Positions 1 to 14,700 of a stretch of 64,000 nucleotides of DNA are shown here, in pieces. The DNA comes from Trichopria drosophilae (Eukaryota > Arthropoda > Insecta > Hymenoptera > Diapriidae). The stretch is from the NCBI GenBank assembly GCA_030407085.1, contig CM059582.1:155210501-155274500 (forward strand). Reading direction: 5' to 3'. Both the position numbers and the translations under genes were made by a program. The first letter of the stretch is position 1. Each line of letters begins with the position of its first letter. The notes under the pieces are model-generated. The model worked only from the letters and a program-made list of their open reading frames with translations. It had not been told where the DNA came from and did not search any database.

Positions 1-1734
1 GAAATTCTTAATGAAATAACTGAAGTATTAATACAAAGTTTACGTAGAATCAATACAATGACAACTCGGTTTTTATTTTGATTTTGATTGAACGTTTATG
101 TTAAAGATGTTTAAAAAATATATAAGATTGTTGTTATATAAAGGTTTGAAAAATTTCAACCATATTTTTCTTTTTTACGAGTTGGAATACTCCAGAAATA
201 AGAAATTAGAATTTGTAAAACGTTTTGATCATCATTGCTGTTGGTTTGAAATCTTACTTAGGAACGGTGTGAGTAATTTACTGAAAAGAATGGACAATTT
301 TTGCATAATTAATTGCTGTCCTTGGTGCGTCACTTGTCTAACCAAACACTCGTAGATATGTTTCTCAGAACAAAAATGTTGCCATATGTAGCTAAAAGCA
401 TTTACGCGTGCATAGAAATGCAGGTAGTATTATTAATATTTTCATGGTAAAAATTTTGTCAGTAATAACTAAAAGTATTTTTTTCCTACTAGAATATAAA
501 TATGTTTCTTAAAAAAATATATGTTTTGTGAAATAAGTATTTTGCCATTGCTTTATTAAGAATAGAAATAAAATGTTTGCCAAACACAATTTTTTGAATT
601 GTATAATTAAATTCAGAGAAATTGTCTGTTAAGATTTATTATAATTTTAGTTCATTTTTCGATTTAGATAATACATTTTTTGTGTGCTATATTGAAACAT
701 ATGCAGAAAGAATATGCAAATGAGAAGGCCCATTGCACTTTTCACAAATTTGGGGTCAGTTTTTCGAAACTTCTTTTTTAAATATTGACTTTATTATTTC
801 CTTTTGCTAATATGCGTATTATAAATTTTACACCTTAAAGAATATTAAATTTATTAAATTGTTGGCGTTCACTTTTAGATATTAATCATTCAGATCAACA
901 GTGATGAGTTCAAAAAAGTTATCTAAAAAGTTCTCTTTAAATTTGAATGAGACGAAATACTAATATTTCGCAAACGAAAAATAGGCTACTCGTTTATTTA
1001 GTAATGCATCTTAGCAATAAATAGTGAAAAAGTTCATTGGTTTCATTACTAATATATTTTTTAAAAATATTATCGTAATAAAATTAACTTTTCGATTAGT
1101 ATAATTTTACTAATTTATTTTCGTACGCTATTTTGAAAATTTTTAGTGAAAAATCGACTCATATAGTAACCTATTTTTCGTCTTATATTAACATTTTTTT
1201 TACTAATGATCGTATTTCAGATCAACTAGGAAATAGTACAAAAACAGAAAAAGTTAAAATCTTTGAAACTTAATCTATTAAAAAACAAGGTCATGAATCA
1301 AACCTTACCAATCTAGCTCGTAATCCCTTTACCACGTGGCTACGATAACTCTTGCTTGTTGATATGTGCAAGAATAACGATTGCTCGATACCATGTTTTA
1401 AATGATAAAAAAAGACCTTTACAAAACAGATATTTTATCAAATTGCAGATAAAAATAAATTTAAAAAATATACCATTTTCACGAAAATTTTGTTAAAGAT
1501 TGACAATAAAACGATTTTGTTTTAATAAAATAAAAGTATTATCCTAGGTAAACATTTTTCTTCGTAAACATTTGTTGTAGATGGGCTTTCTTACGTTTGT
1601 ATTAAGTATTCTTCTTTTTTTTACATATATCGACAAGATTTGGTATATTATTAAAGTGAATGGCTTATTGACAAGTTTAGTACGTATTTATTCCGACTGG
1701 AGCGATTTTTTAAAGTTAAATCAATGAAATCATA
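1..1734. other. AT-rich non-coding stretch
   Basis: No exon, transposon end or RNA gene was recognised. The 85-codon frame at 98-355 has no family resemblance and sits in AT-rich sequence. The stretch may be upstream intron or 5' flank of the phosphatase subunit gene, whose N-terminal exons are missing from the part that could be read. Confidence 0.5.
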
Positions 1735-1955
1735 ATAGTACTTTTCGTACCTAGGGCGTAAAATAAGAGTTTTACGCCTCGGTTGGTGGCTACATGCCCG
1801 AGGGACGACGCAGCATCACATGTGGCGTGATTTGTACGTCCGTGGTGCGAACGATATTTTTCTATTCCGTAAATGGCCATTTTTACGAATTATGACTTGC
1901 AAAAATCCCGATCTAACACATGGGTCGTAAAATGGCAATTTTACGCCTGCTGAAT
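1735..1955. repeat. Hairpin-word island 1 (GCGTAAAAT type)
   Basis: A GC-richer patch in AT-rich surroundings. It starts with CTAGGGCGTAAAAT at 1751 and holds inverted pairs of the word CGTAAAAT: a hairpin at about 1754-1779, another at about 1868-1887, and one at about 1925-1944 with an 8 bp perfect stem and a GGCA loop. The first 130 bases align by eye with the patch at 44385-44500: both have TTTTCGT, CTAGGGCG, GCCCGAGGG, then CGTGGT and CGAACG in the same order. I infer a non-autonomous mobile element or its terminus. No coding sequence was seen. Confidence 0.6.
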
Positions 1956-3220
1956 AGAACAATAATTTTTTAAACTTGCATGAATTGAATTGCACAAAGA
2001 TACAAAGTTAAAGAAACTTGAATGTTTTCTTTATCACAGCTATTTATAGACATCATGTTTAGTGTTTGTGATTCACATATACTTTATTTAAGAAATGACC
2101 GATTAACAGACATGAATATTGGAATCTTTAAAAGAATGTAATGAAATATCGATTTTGAAACATTTTTTTCCATTAAAAATTGAAAACTACCTTTTTGTTA
2201 TATCATTTATTAAATATTTATAAAAATGTTGCAAAAAAATAATATTTGTATAGGTTTTGGACATTTTAACATTAATTACATTTAAATTCAGGTTTTTTAA
2301 AAGTTCGATCGATTTATAATAAGAATCGACGTATACTAAAACTATTCAAGAAAAGACACATACATTTTATGATTTCGAATGTTTTTGGGTCTACAAAAAC
2401 TTTTCTATAAATATTTATTAAGGATGTTACTCAGTAATTACGTGATTTTCAACATTTTTCAATATTTTTTGTCATTTTCGGGTATGCTATGAAGTTAAGC
2501 TTGGGATCGGAGTGCAGGAATGACAATAAATGTCCCAACAAACTGGTTATTGGTTGGCTTATCAAACAAAGTGGAATGGAGAATAATTTAAACGAACTTA
2601 CGCAACTCGGGGAGTTAATATCAAGATCGTTTTCTGCGAGTACCGATCAACAATGTTTCATTCATTCACTTCAGTAGGTTTATCGGCTGAACGAAACGAG
2701 TTTTGAAAACGATTTCCTTTTTCTCGTTTGCCGGTCGTGTTTTCTTGCGTAACCTATTTCATTGCGAACTCCACATGTTCCGCATCTTTTGGACAGCTGA
2801 TGAGCATACACGTGCATACCGGGCAAAAAATACTTACGTAATGAAGCGATTCTCCGTTAGGTACAAAGCGCGTCCAAATTCGTTCCAGAAAGAAAATATG
2901 AATGTAAAAATGAAAAAAAAATTCCTAATTTCAAGTAAATATTTACTTCAATAGTCGCAACAAAATATTTACTTAAAATAAGGAAATATTTTCTGGCTGG
3001 ATAAAATCAAATGAATATTTAGTTGAATTAACAAAGTATTTTTCTATTATAAGTAAATATTTTTTTGCGTTTATAGAAACTTTTTTTTTCAGTGTAATAA
3101 CAGCGTTGTGATCGAAGTTAATTCTTTTAATTTGCAACACATTTTTTAGAACTTTATAAGAAATTACCCTGAATTGTTACTTGAAAAAAGAAGTAATGCT
3201 ATGTAAATTTTGTGCCACGT
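1956..3220. other. Non-coding stretch, nothing recognised
   Basis: AT-rich. The part at 2480-2900 is less AT-rich and carries two short open frames (2489-2677, 2703-2954), but neither resembles a known family or has convincing splice sites with a continuing exon. Confidence 0.45.
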
Positions 3221-3835
3221 TTAACCCTTTTTAACCTGCACTGTTTTTACTTGAAAGTGAATTAAAATTTGTTACATGGGCATGGTCGGAGTCACTACGA
3301 ATCTGCCATCAGATTTTCAACATTCAAAATATCGGATCCAAGATGGCGGTCCAAAATCTAATAAATTATTCGAATCTGGTGTCAGATTTTCAAAATCAAA
3401 AATGGCCAATTCAAAGGAGCGATTGGACGGCATTTTGGCTTCACCAGTTTGAATTTTGAATATTTGATATTCGATTCATAATCTGCGACCTCAAAAACCC
3501 CGGATTACACTCAGTTTTAACTGAGGTTTTAACACGATCAAGTAACTTACTTGTTACTCGCCATTGCGAATTTTCAAAATCATTACGATATTTACATAAA
3601 GTTTTCTATTCGACGCGAATTTCTTGTAAAAACTCGCAACATTTTCAGACTTTGTTTAGTAATATGAAGAAAATATCCAACAATTAACGACAAACATTTA
3701 TTTACAAAGAAAAAAAAATCATCGAAAGCAGTTGAAACAAAATTTGTTGTTAAATAACTGAAAAATCTAAAATATCAATTAACTTTCAAGTAAAAAGGTG
3801 TCCTTCCTGGCGGATGTCGTGCTTGAAAGGGTTAA
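3221..3835. mobile_element. TTAA-flanked MITE-like element (piggyBac-like ends), GATGGCGG family
   Basis: Bounded by TTAA at 3221-3224 and 3832-3835. The left end reads CCCTTTTTAACC and the right end, reversed, CCCTTTCAAGCACG, so only the first bases match as a terminal inverted repeat. TTAA target sites and a terminal CCC are typical of piggyBac-like elements. The inside holds repeated modules also seen at 18677, 21575 and 36085: 'ATTCAAAAT', 'GATCCAAGATGGCGG' and 'CCTCAAAAACCCC'. No ORF. It is an old, degenerate copy. Confidence 0.6.
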
Positions 3836-5737
3836 TGTGAATCTATCAATTTACATACAGTAAAATGTTTAATTTGTAACGGAGAAATAAACGTTTCACG
3901 CTAAAAAGCGAAGAGAATTCTTTGCTACCAAACCTGTAAATAAAGACTGTACATTTGCAATAAATTTATGACGTTATTTTTCATAGAATTGGCTGAAACA
4001 TTTTTTTTTATTTATCAGCATTAATAAAATATGTTTAAGAAAATTATAATTCCGAGAAATGTAACGACTAATTTTGTTAGTTGAATTATATTTTTAATAC
4101 TTATAATTTAAAGTAATCGAAATTAGTAAAAACATACTTGTAAACATAGATGAATTTTGTAACATTTTTTTTCGTTGAAACATATATTTTTTATTCATAC
4201 AGATATAAACTTTTTCATATATGTTATATAAAATAAAAGTTTAATTAATAATTTTAATAATAGAATATGAAATTGTAGATAGCCTAGCATTAATTTTCCA
4301 TAATAATAATACTTGCTTATCTGTTGTAGTATATAATACTGCATTTATTCACAAATTTGAAGTAGCATCAGGTTCACGTAATTATGTATATTTCATACCT
4401 AATGACACCAGTGCTTTCACTAAGACTGAATTTTACTTTAACATGGAAGTCAAATTATGTCAAATTTGCCTTCATGAGGCCAAGACAATTGCTCTAAGGC
4501 CAAATTCACTATATTCCTGCAATCTTCACTTTAATACAATTTAGAGTGTAGAAATTTATAATGAAAAGGGGAGTGATATATTACACATGTTAAATAAAAC
4601 ATAAAATAAAGATCTTAAATACTTATCTTACAAGAGTGGGAATATCAACTCTTTTTAGAGTCGAATTTCACTAAATCCACTCTTAATGGAGTGGTTTTCT
4701 CATTCATCGTATTAAGTTTATAATAATTGATACATAATATTTAAAACATTTTTTTTTAATTGATGACTTTCAACATTGAGTTTCTCATCCTTCGATTTAT
4801 TTCGGTAGAAAATAAGAATTTATTAATTAAATCACAACGTCTAATTAAAAGCAGCGAGAAAACTGATACGGGGATTATTGAGTTACAGCGAAAATATTAT
4901 CTAATGTTTTCTTTTGCAGTATTATGCATTTTTTGTAAAGAATGCAATACTACGTACATTGTTGGCGTAAGATTTACTACGCTCGGAGGAAACATTTCTT
5001 GAAATTTTACCATCCCACATGGTAATTTTGGAACATGTAGAATGGAGAAAATTACCATTATTTCTGCAAAAAATTGCTATATATTCTTAGAATTTTTATT
5101 ATTCAGGTCGTAAAAGAAAAATCTAGCTTTTAACAGAAATAATGACAATTTTCTCTATTCTACAAGTCCATCCCAAAATTGTCAAGTGGAATGGTAAAAT
5201 TTTCAACAAAATTTGTTTTCGTTTACTACAAATGATATCTAATGTCACTTGGATTATATCGTTAGGGTATTACGGTGCTGGTTAGGTACTATCACAAGCA
5301 TTATTTATTGGTATTGATTGTTTTACTGCGTTTAAAGAGTAAATTTGTGTGACTAGTCGATTGTTATCATTTAAGCAATCGTGCATCTGAATGATATTAG
5401 TAAAGATTAGTAAAAAGCACACTTTCGAAGAAACAGTTTATTTTTGTACTTCTAGCATCTGGGTTGGGGCATATTTGGTATTAGGTGTTCACCAATTCAT
5501 TTGTATTGCAAAATATGTACAATTCGATAATTGAACAGAACATTATAATGAACAGTTACGCTCGAAAACATTTTTATATTGGCGAAGTCTCAAGGTTGAT
5601 TTTCACGAAGCGTTTAAGTCGCATGTTTCAATAAAACGTTTAAATGAAAAGTCCATGAAAATCCATCTCGATATCATGTATAAATCTTTTTGTTTATGTT
5701 TTTACCTACTCATTGTTTTATTCGTTAAATAATTTAG
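3836..5737. other. Non-coding stretch before first recognised wdb exon
   Basis: AT-rich; likely intron upstream of the exon at 5738. A local inverted repeat lies at about 5015-5180: an ACATGTAGAATGGAGAAAAT-type stretch near 5033 pairs with ATTTTCTCTATTCTACAAGT near 5150. The 80-codon frame at 4760-5002 has no family match. Confidence 0.45.
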
Positions 5738-8700
5738 AGTCTCTTCTGGCAGATGTCGCGCAGTCTGAACACGAAGAACTGTTCATCCGGAAGCTGCGAC
5801 AATGCTGCGTGGCTTTCGACTTCATGGACCCGGTCGCTGATCTCAACGACAAGGAGATTAAACGTTGCACCCTCAATGACCTGATTGAGCACGTCTCAGG
5901 GGAGCGAGATGTGCTCACCGAACCCGTTTATGCCGAAATCATTAAAATGGTAAGTCATCTTTTTAATCATTATTAATTTTAATTGTTAACAGCTGCCGTC
6001 AGGTGCACAAAGAGAAGAAGATGTAGGAAGTTTTACTAAAATTATTCACGATATTGTGGTAGAATACATTTTACAGTTCAGTAATAATATATTACGTATC
6101 TAGGGCGGAAATGAAGTCATTGCAATTTCGCTCGAGTGTATTCAATACGTTTCCGCCCGCGATATGTACACTATTTTTTGTCACACCGCACAAGAAAAAT
6201 CCAACTCACGTTTAGGGTGTGTAAAGTGGTCCAAAGGTGTTAAGCACATTCGATGATCTTCACAGCGTGAAAGATTGTTTTTCGATGAAAGAATGACAAC
6301 AGATTGTAACAAGAGGAAAGAAACATTTTCCCGCCCGCTGAATGACGTTACCGAGCGGGAAAACTCCGCCCGGTGACGCTCATCTCTATCAGACCGGGCG
6401 GCAATCGGGCAGTTTCGCCCCTTTTTCCGGGCGAAAAGATGGACTTTTCGTGCTGGTGTGACAACAAATAATTTTCATGCAAAATGTTTCTTCAGGGTCA
6501 ATTATTACGGAATGAACAAAAACCTTCAGAATAGAGTTCAGTAACACAGATTGTCTGATAATTTGGAAAAATATTGAATCATTTTTTGTGATTTTTTGGG
6601 CTCCCAAAATGCGTGTGCATTTTATTCCAGTTTTTAGATCAGGTGTGTTATATCCGCCGTAATGTAATTTTGTAAGTTGCCATCTAACTTCGTCATCACT
6701 GCGGTAGCTTAGTTTCGTGTTGCGTACTTATTGAGAACATGGAAAAAATTATCTGGGTTCTTCCCAAAACCCAGGGTTATGATAATCACAGCCTCACAGG
6801 TTTGGGGTCATCACAACCTTCTTTTGTTTGTAACACAAACTTACCTGTGATTGTCATATATAAGTTTGGGTTTAACACAAACTTCCCGTTTTGTAATAAA
6901 CAATTTCTACGGTCACAGGCATTTTTTTATTTTTTTTCGCCAGAGCCATGCTACTACTCTAACTAGTAAGAATAAATGTAGAAAATACGAACCCCGCACC
7001 TCCCTTCGTTTTCATGCCAGCAATAATTGTTGCAAAATTGTTTAAACAATTCCTACGGTCACACGCATTTTTTTTATTTTTTCCGCAGGGCCCATTCGAG
7101 TACAGTAACTCGAAAGAATGGATGTAGAAATAATGAACACTGTACCTTTTTTAGTTTTCTAACAGCCGTATTTGTTGCTAAATTGTTTAAATAATTCTCG
7201 TAGTTTGTTCTTTTATCATTTTATACCTCAATTAACATCCCAAAACTGTTATGTGAATAATCGAATTAATTTTAAACCACTAATGACCAAAAAATATTTT
7301 GGTTGAGAACCACTGCTTTTTCGAATCTGCGGCTAGTTTCAGCATCATTGTAATTATCACAAACTTAGTTTTTGGGAAGAACCCAGAGAATTTTTTTCCG
7401 TGAAGGCTATATGCGGTTTTTTGGACACTGAACGGATATTCAGATGCATTTTATTCAAGTTTTAAATTGTCACATGTTTTATCGCTTGCATCGCTGTTAT
7501 ATACTTTTTTTATTGGTTAATTAACTTCATAATTGCTAAAATCGTCTGTGATACATTTGAAAAAAAATTTTCCGACTGTAAGCCCTGGAGCCCCGGGAAA
7601 CGACATCGGCCTTGGCTTCCGCTGTCTGGCTGTTGGAGTTGGTTGCCAACTTCAGCTTTATGAGGTTAAAAACCTTAAATGCACTTGGTCCAGACTGCGT
7701 GGGTCTAGTCCTGTATAGTCTAATTCCTCAGTCCAATGATCCTTCCTACTGTTGTGCTCCTAATCGATTATAAAATGTCTCTTCTTCCATCAAACATAAA
7801 CCCTTGTTTTCTTCTACTTGTTTTTTCGCATGAAGAAATTTGTTTACTACTCTGAATTTTAATGTAACACTGTAAATAGAATTGTTAGAAGTATCCCAAG
7901 CTTTAAGTCCGATGTTCAAGGAAGACACCCAGCACTTATTAGCAGTTAGGTTGAATAATGTCCTGTCATATTAATCTTCATTTCTTCCTACCAGTCAGTT
8001 CATTTGCATACAAACAAAACCGGGTATCTCGCTGATTCTTCATCGTTATCATTTATGCTCTCTAAAAATGTCATGAGGTAGGACCTGGTTCTTGAGTTTC
8101 TAAATAAGTGGTGTTAATTTCATTCCATGCCATTGATCCACATTTAAACTTTCTATTACAATCTTCTATTAAAACAACTGAACCTCTCCTATTCGTCCAG
8201 TTCGTCTACTTCGTGGTTTGCTTCTTATCTCAACTGTTAAAAGAAGCCCACAGTATTTTGCCAATTGGTTTACAACACCACAAACGTCTATTTTGATAGA
8301 CTTTTATTATATTTATTCACTTGATCTAGATAATTTGGCTGATACTGAAACAATTACAGTACAAATATGTCCTCCAGGACTCAGATTGTGCGTTTCAATC
8401 ACAATTTTCCTCTGAAGCTTTCTTATACATCAAGAAACTGTTTGCAATATGTAGAAAAATTTAACAAAATTTCCTACTATTGTTTAAGCATTGTTTAAAC
8501 TAATCAAGGAGTAAAAAGGCCCATCAGAGGACTCAGACTGAGCGTTTCAAACCCAATTTCAAATGATCAAACACCACATAAGATTAGCTTGGCTCATACC
8601 TCATGTGGATTGTCCTTCATCGGTATAATAACTTATCTAAGAATAAGAAACCTTACTATCTATACATCCAATATATTTGGCCTAATACTATTATTGATCG

Positions 8701-11700
8701 AGTGCTTTACTCCAAATTGTTCCTCGTGACGTCAACAGTGACGTGACAAACAATATCGTGACAAATTATGGAACGTCTTATCGGGATGTATAAAAATGGT
8801 CAATCCGCATAGACCGTTTTAAGTGTAGACTATTTTGTGTTGATTACGTTAATGAATCTGTAAGCACAAAACTGGTCTCAGGTCGTTAGTAGTTTGGGGT
8901 TCTTACTTCGTCACCTTGCGTATATAATATAGTAATGTTTGTTTACTGGATTAATCTCTTCATTAACTTTAAACGTATTTCTTACATCTTTGTATACTTA
9001 TCATTAATCTTTAACTTCACTAACTACCTATTTCTCCGCATCATAGTTTCTATTAAATCACACGAAAATGTTCTACATTTTTTCTTATGTAAATTAAAAC
9101 TTATTTTATGATTATTGAACTTTGTTATTTTTGTGCTACATATGGAATTTTTAAAATTAATCAATCAAGGTTGACACTAAAAACAGGGCGAATGTAATCC
9201 TGTTCCATTGTCCCAGGTATAAACAAATGAAATAATAAAAAGGTATATTGAAATCTTTTTATCCGCGTAGAAGTTTATCTTGAGTCATTTGTTATGTACA
9301 AGCGTCAAGCAATGACAGTGAAAGAAGGTAATGCGAAGATTGCATAATCGATACTAATGTCACAATCGATATGGCGAATGTAGCAATTAGTGGTAATGTT
9401 TCTCGTGACACTAAAGAGAGTTAGTTAAACTCGCAAAGTATTTAGACAATATAATGGATAAAAACTGACGAACACATGTGGCTTTAAAATCATATCGTAC
9501 TTTCATGAAAATTGTAACATTTCCTGCTTGCCACATGTGGTGCATACTATCGTGGCTACTAAGTAATGGTCGCTGTATTTTCTCAGCGAATACTTTTGAA
9601 GCTGATTCAATCCTTTCATTTTTTTCTGTTGTATTTGACGTTTGATTTGCTTTAAAAATGACACGCATATAATATCGTAAATTCGAAAATTATTAATATA
9701 ATTATTGATAATAATAAGTTAAAAATAATCTTTTGCAAAAAAGAAAAGGTAGAACATTTTTCAAACTTCAAACCTTTACCCTATTGTATTAACAATTTCG
9801 TATTTGCACTGGCGCCATTTAATGAGGTCAAAAAAAAATCGGATGTGCTCTTTTCAAAAGGTGGCGGTTGAAGTACTGAATTTTAACAAAGAAAAAGTTA
9901 AAAACACATGATTTTCTGATTCAACTTTTTTAAATGATTTTCTGTTCTGTTAGCATTTGTTTACATGTCGAAAACCTGTCTAAATAGTGTATAACTAATA
10001 TCTGAATTGAAGAGATATTTGGTAGGCAACGTCAGGAAGTTCTTTGTTAAAACAAAATAATGGCCGTAACAACAATTTTTTATTTAAAACATAAATGTTT
10101 GTTTCCTTCAGAATCTGTAGACTTTAGAGACCATTTTCTTGGAACAATAATTTCTTGTAATTGGTCAAAGGATATCTTAAAGTTTTTTTAGAATGTTTTC
10201 GTAAAATGTTTTGTTTTTCCAAAATTCAGAAAATCAAAAATTTTAAAAACACTGAAAATATTTGAGAGTATTCTTTAATCAATTCACAGGCATTTTTATT
10301 GTAATAAAGAACTGTACAGCCTTTTGTTCTTAAGAAAAGAAGTTGAGAAATTCAAGAAAATTTTTTAGCTGTGCAGAAAAGTGTACTTACATTGTACAAT
10401 TTCGAACTTGTTAATTAGAAATAAATAAAATTATTTGGAGAATCATCGAATCATAATTAAAACTGTTTTTATGTATATATTTTTGGTTATCCGCATTGCA
10501 TGGTAGGTCCCTTAACCAAAATTCAAATGGAACAATGCACAACATTTCAAGCTTGATATATTGATTTCGGAACATTAATTATTTAATATTATTTGACTCA
10601 TATCCGTTTTCAATCAAAACATAATCATAATATTATATTTGATATTCACTGATATATAGGCTTTTTTTCAGTAAAATATTAATAATATATAAATTCTGTG
10701 ATAAGATAATTCACAGAATTCAAGATAATTAATGATTCTTGTTTTCTTCAGGTTTCGGCAAATCTATTTCGGACGTTGCCACCTAGTGAAAATCCCGACT
10801 TCGACCCGGAGGAGGATGACCCTACCCTGGAGGCGAGCTGGCCCCACCTTCAACTGGTCTACGAATTCTTTCTTCGCGTTCTTGAGTCTGCCGACTTCCA
10901 GCCGTGTATCGGAAAAAAATTTATCGACCACAAATTTGTTGTACAGGTACGACTTTTCCTGACAGAAGTTTTCCAATATATTTTTGTCAATATTGAAGCG
11001 TCCGTTGTGACTAATCCAATAGATTGTAAAATTGGATTCGTATTCGTGTTAAACCTAGATTAGTAAGGAGTCTGATACAGATTGAAATTAATAAATTCCA
11101 AAGGGGACTAGTTAATAAGTAAGAGGTATTGAATTATTCCTGAATAATATTTGCAACTATATAAGTTCATGTTTTAAAATCTATAAAGCTGGAAGAATAA
11201 TAAGATATTATGTGTTATATATAATATAATCATACTGAAAATCATTCAATAATTTATCTATATTTTATATTAACATAGTTTTCAAAAAACTTTACGACCG
11301 TTTTAAATTAATGAAGAAGATCTTAGTATTTTACGGTCATTATAATTAAGTACACAATAATAAATATTGTGAACAATAACTTAAATAATTGCGTAACTGA
11401 GATATCATTATATATCTCTAATAATATATATTATAATATGAGATGTCGTTATAGAACTGTTATTTTAATTTATGCAGCCAGAAAAAAGCATTTTACTATT
11501 GAAAAGGTTGAAAAATATCCCAAGATTATGGTCCCTGGCCATATTATTAAACCCATGATGAAAAATGCATATTTCACTGAATTTTTGTTGTTTTATCGTA
11601 AGACCATCAGCATTTGTTAGTAGAACTTTTAGTTTAATACTTATGGTAACATTTCATGTAATTGTTACCAGATTCAAATGCAGATGGAAGCAGTTTTGTC

Positions 11701-14700
11701 ATAAAAACGTAAAATAATCAAATAAACATCAAATACAGTGCAACAGACTCTATTGTGTAAAATACATAAACAATGCTGAACTAAGTTCATTATTGATGCT
11801 TTGACACATTTTTCTGAAAATAGCGTAAAACTTTTGCAATTTGTGATAATTAGGTAATTTTTAGAATGGGTAAAAAACGGCCTGGTTTGTCCCCTACTAG
11901 AATTGGCCAAATTGAGGGTATGTTGGTAGCTAAAAACATGAACCAGCATAAAACTATCTAATAATGAACGTGATCTGTATCTAAAATGGCAAAAAGATGA
12001 TTTTTCAGCAGGGGTCTAATAATATGGAATGTAATAGAGAAAACATTACGCTAAGAAAGTTTTTATTAAAAAAAAAAAGAACTAATAATAATGACCAGAA
12101 CGGTACTCTCAATGTGCTTCGAGTCTTATTTCTTATTGTACTTGTTATAAATATAATATTGTTGTAATAAACTTTTCCCACTTCTAACTGCAATTTAAAA
12201 TGTACCTGAAGTTTCCAACGTTCAATGAACGATTTCTCATAGGCGTCGCAGTGACAAAATAATCAAATAATTTTATAATTGTGTTTTTTCAGCATTAAAT
12301 CATATCAAATTAATAATTTCTAAATTTGTATATGTTTATTTCTTTATAATCATGTGAAGTATGTATTTTATTATAGTGACGCCCCTTAGAAATGGTTCAC
12401 TGAACGTTCGAAACTTCAGGTACATAATTTGAAGTAAATTTGACCTTCTTATAAATTTGCCTTATTATAAACTGCTGTTTGCCTATTAAATTTGCATAAA
12501 AATGTCATATCTATCATTTGAGAAGAAAGAATGACGCTGGGTTCTGTCGCTTAATTTAAATTGTAATTAATATATTAATTTTACAGTTCCCAAAAATATT
12601 ATATCAATAGTAAACGTAAATTCTTATTTCTTATGTTTTTTTAAGTGAGATTTAAGTGAAAAGGTTTTCCAACTGTTTAAATAATTATTTAGCTAAAATC
12701 CTCGGAATGTCGTAAGTAACTTTCAATACGTACAGTAATTAGTAAACTGGTATACACATAAACAAACGCTACATTTCAGCACTCAAGTTTTATAAAATGT
12801 ATAGGTGAAACGTGAGTAGAAATAGGTTAAATAAGAATCAATTGCAATGAATTAAAAATGTGTGGCACCCATCAGTGAGCAATAAATCTTTCAGAAATGT
12901 TCAGCAACGATCTCATTATTCAAATGGGATTTAAATTTTAGACGATTACGAAGATTGCAAATTTCAGCTTGGTTTCAACTATCATAAAAAGTCAATTAAA
13001 TGGGGACATTAATTTTTTACAGAGTAAATTCTAAAACCTTAATATGTTTTTATAATATTTAATAGTTGTTCAGTATGTTAATGATTAATATTCAATATAA
13101 AGGATCTATTGCATTAATATACACAGAGAGAAAAAAATAGTTCATGGAACCATGAAGAAAAGGTAGAAATGATTAAAACATTTTATAATAGTACAATTAA
13201 CATCGTGAAAAGTTGCAATTGACAGTATCTTACTTTTATAATTCATAATATTGTAAAATATAAAATACAATAATTACTTTTTATGATGGAAAGTAGTTAT
13301 TTTCTTTTATTAACTTGTGATAAATTATTTGTTCTATTCAAGAATATTTCGAGTGACTATTTGACAGTAAAGCTACTGTACATTTGAGGTTATATGATAC
13401 GCTGCATATTTAAGAATCGGGTAGTAGTAAACGGAACAATGTTTTTGTTTTGTTTTATTATGGAAATGATTAATTTAACCATTTTTTATAATCCCGTATT
13501 TTACTCTTTTTAAAATGGTTCCATTAACCTTTTTCGTTCTCTCTGTGAAGGACTTCAAAATAGTAAATAAAAGTCATTATTTTTTTTAATATTTCGCAAA
13601 ATTGTAATGAAATTTGTATTTATTCAGGATTGTGCCGATTGCTTAATTATTTGTTTGCGATCATGTACGGGAATATCTCTGGAACTTTTGATTTTTGACA
13701 TTTTAAAAATAAAAACATAATTGGTTATAAACTTTTTCAACCTGTACAAAATCTGGTTGCTCAATCTCCAAGTTTGGTAGTTGTTTTTTCAGATCATGTA
13801 TTTTTATTAAAATTTGTTCTGCTACATTGCTTTCAAATCAGCAGGATGTAAAAACTTCAATGCAACGGCTTTGAAAACTAGTTTCGACTCTCGCGAAGGT
13901 ACCAGTTCGCGAAGATATTATACAAGTGAAAAAGAAAAATTGTTTTAGTATAAATGTGGGAATATCGATAGAAATTTTGATTTTCTAAAACTTGAAAGTA
14001 AAAAACAAAAAAAAAAAGTAGTGGCACACTCTTTCAACTTATTTTTTCAACCTCAACATGAAAAATATGGAGACTCAGTTTGCAAGCTTAATAATTTGTG
14101 TTTATATTACATGTTTTCAATCAAATTTTGTATTTTAAAACACTTTGGACTTGAAAACTAGTTAAGATATTACTTGCACACTTGCCTATTCATTAATATG
14201 CTATATAAACTTAGTATAACCGTTTACCACTGTAAAAGCACCTCTACGCATCAATAGACAAGTGTGCTAAAGTTAATTTTTTGATCGTTTCCAAAAACCG
14301 AACGGTAAAAAAGTTATAAGAAGAAAAAAAATTAAAAAGAACGAAATTCCATATCCTCCATCATCATTTCAATAATTTTTTTTACATATCCCAGAAAACG
14401 GAGTATTAATTTATACGATACCTTTAATTAACAAAATTCCGATAAAGAAAATAAGACACTTACAGGAAAAAAAGTAAATCATCACATTAGTTTACTAGTA
14501 TTTCGGGTAATTTTGTACTTAACCCATTAACGTCAAGATAGACACTTTTTTCACTTAAATTTCAATCAAAAATTTCATATGAAAATCCAAGTTCAAATAA
14601 ATTGAAAGGTACATGTCTTACTATTTTCGAGGTCGCTCTTTTCAGTGCTGTTGTCAAAATTGAGCTATCTTAATTAGATAACTAAATATGGCGATTTAAA

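Noticed and set aside
2489..2677. Possible N-terminal exon of wdb
   Set aside because: The peptide has no resemblance to B56 N-termini and no donor in the phase required by the exon at 5738.
7560..7780. Possible exon because of higher GC
   Set aside because: No consistent frame with splice sites in either strand; more likely an old repeat.
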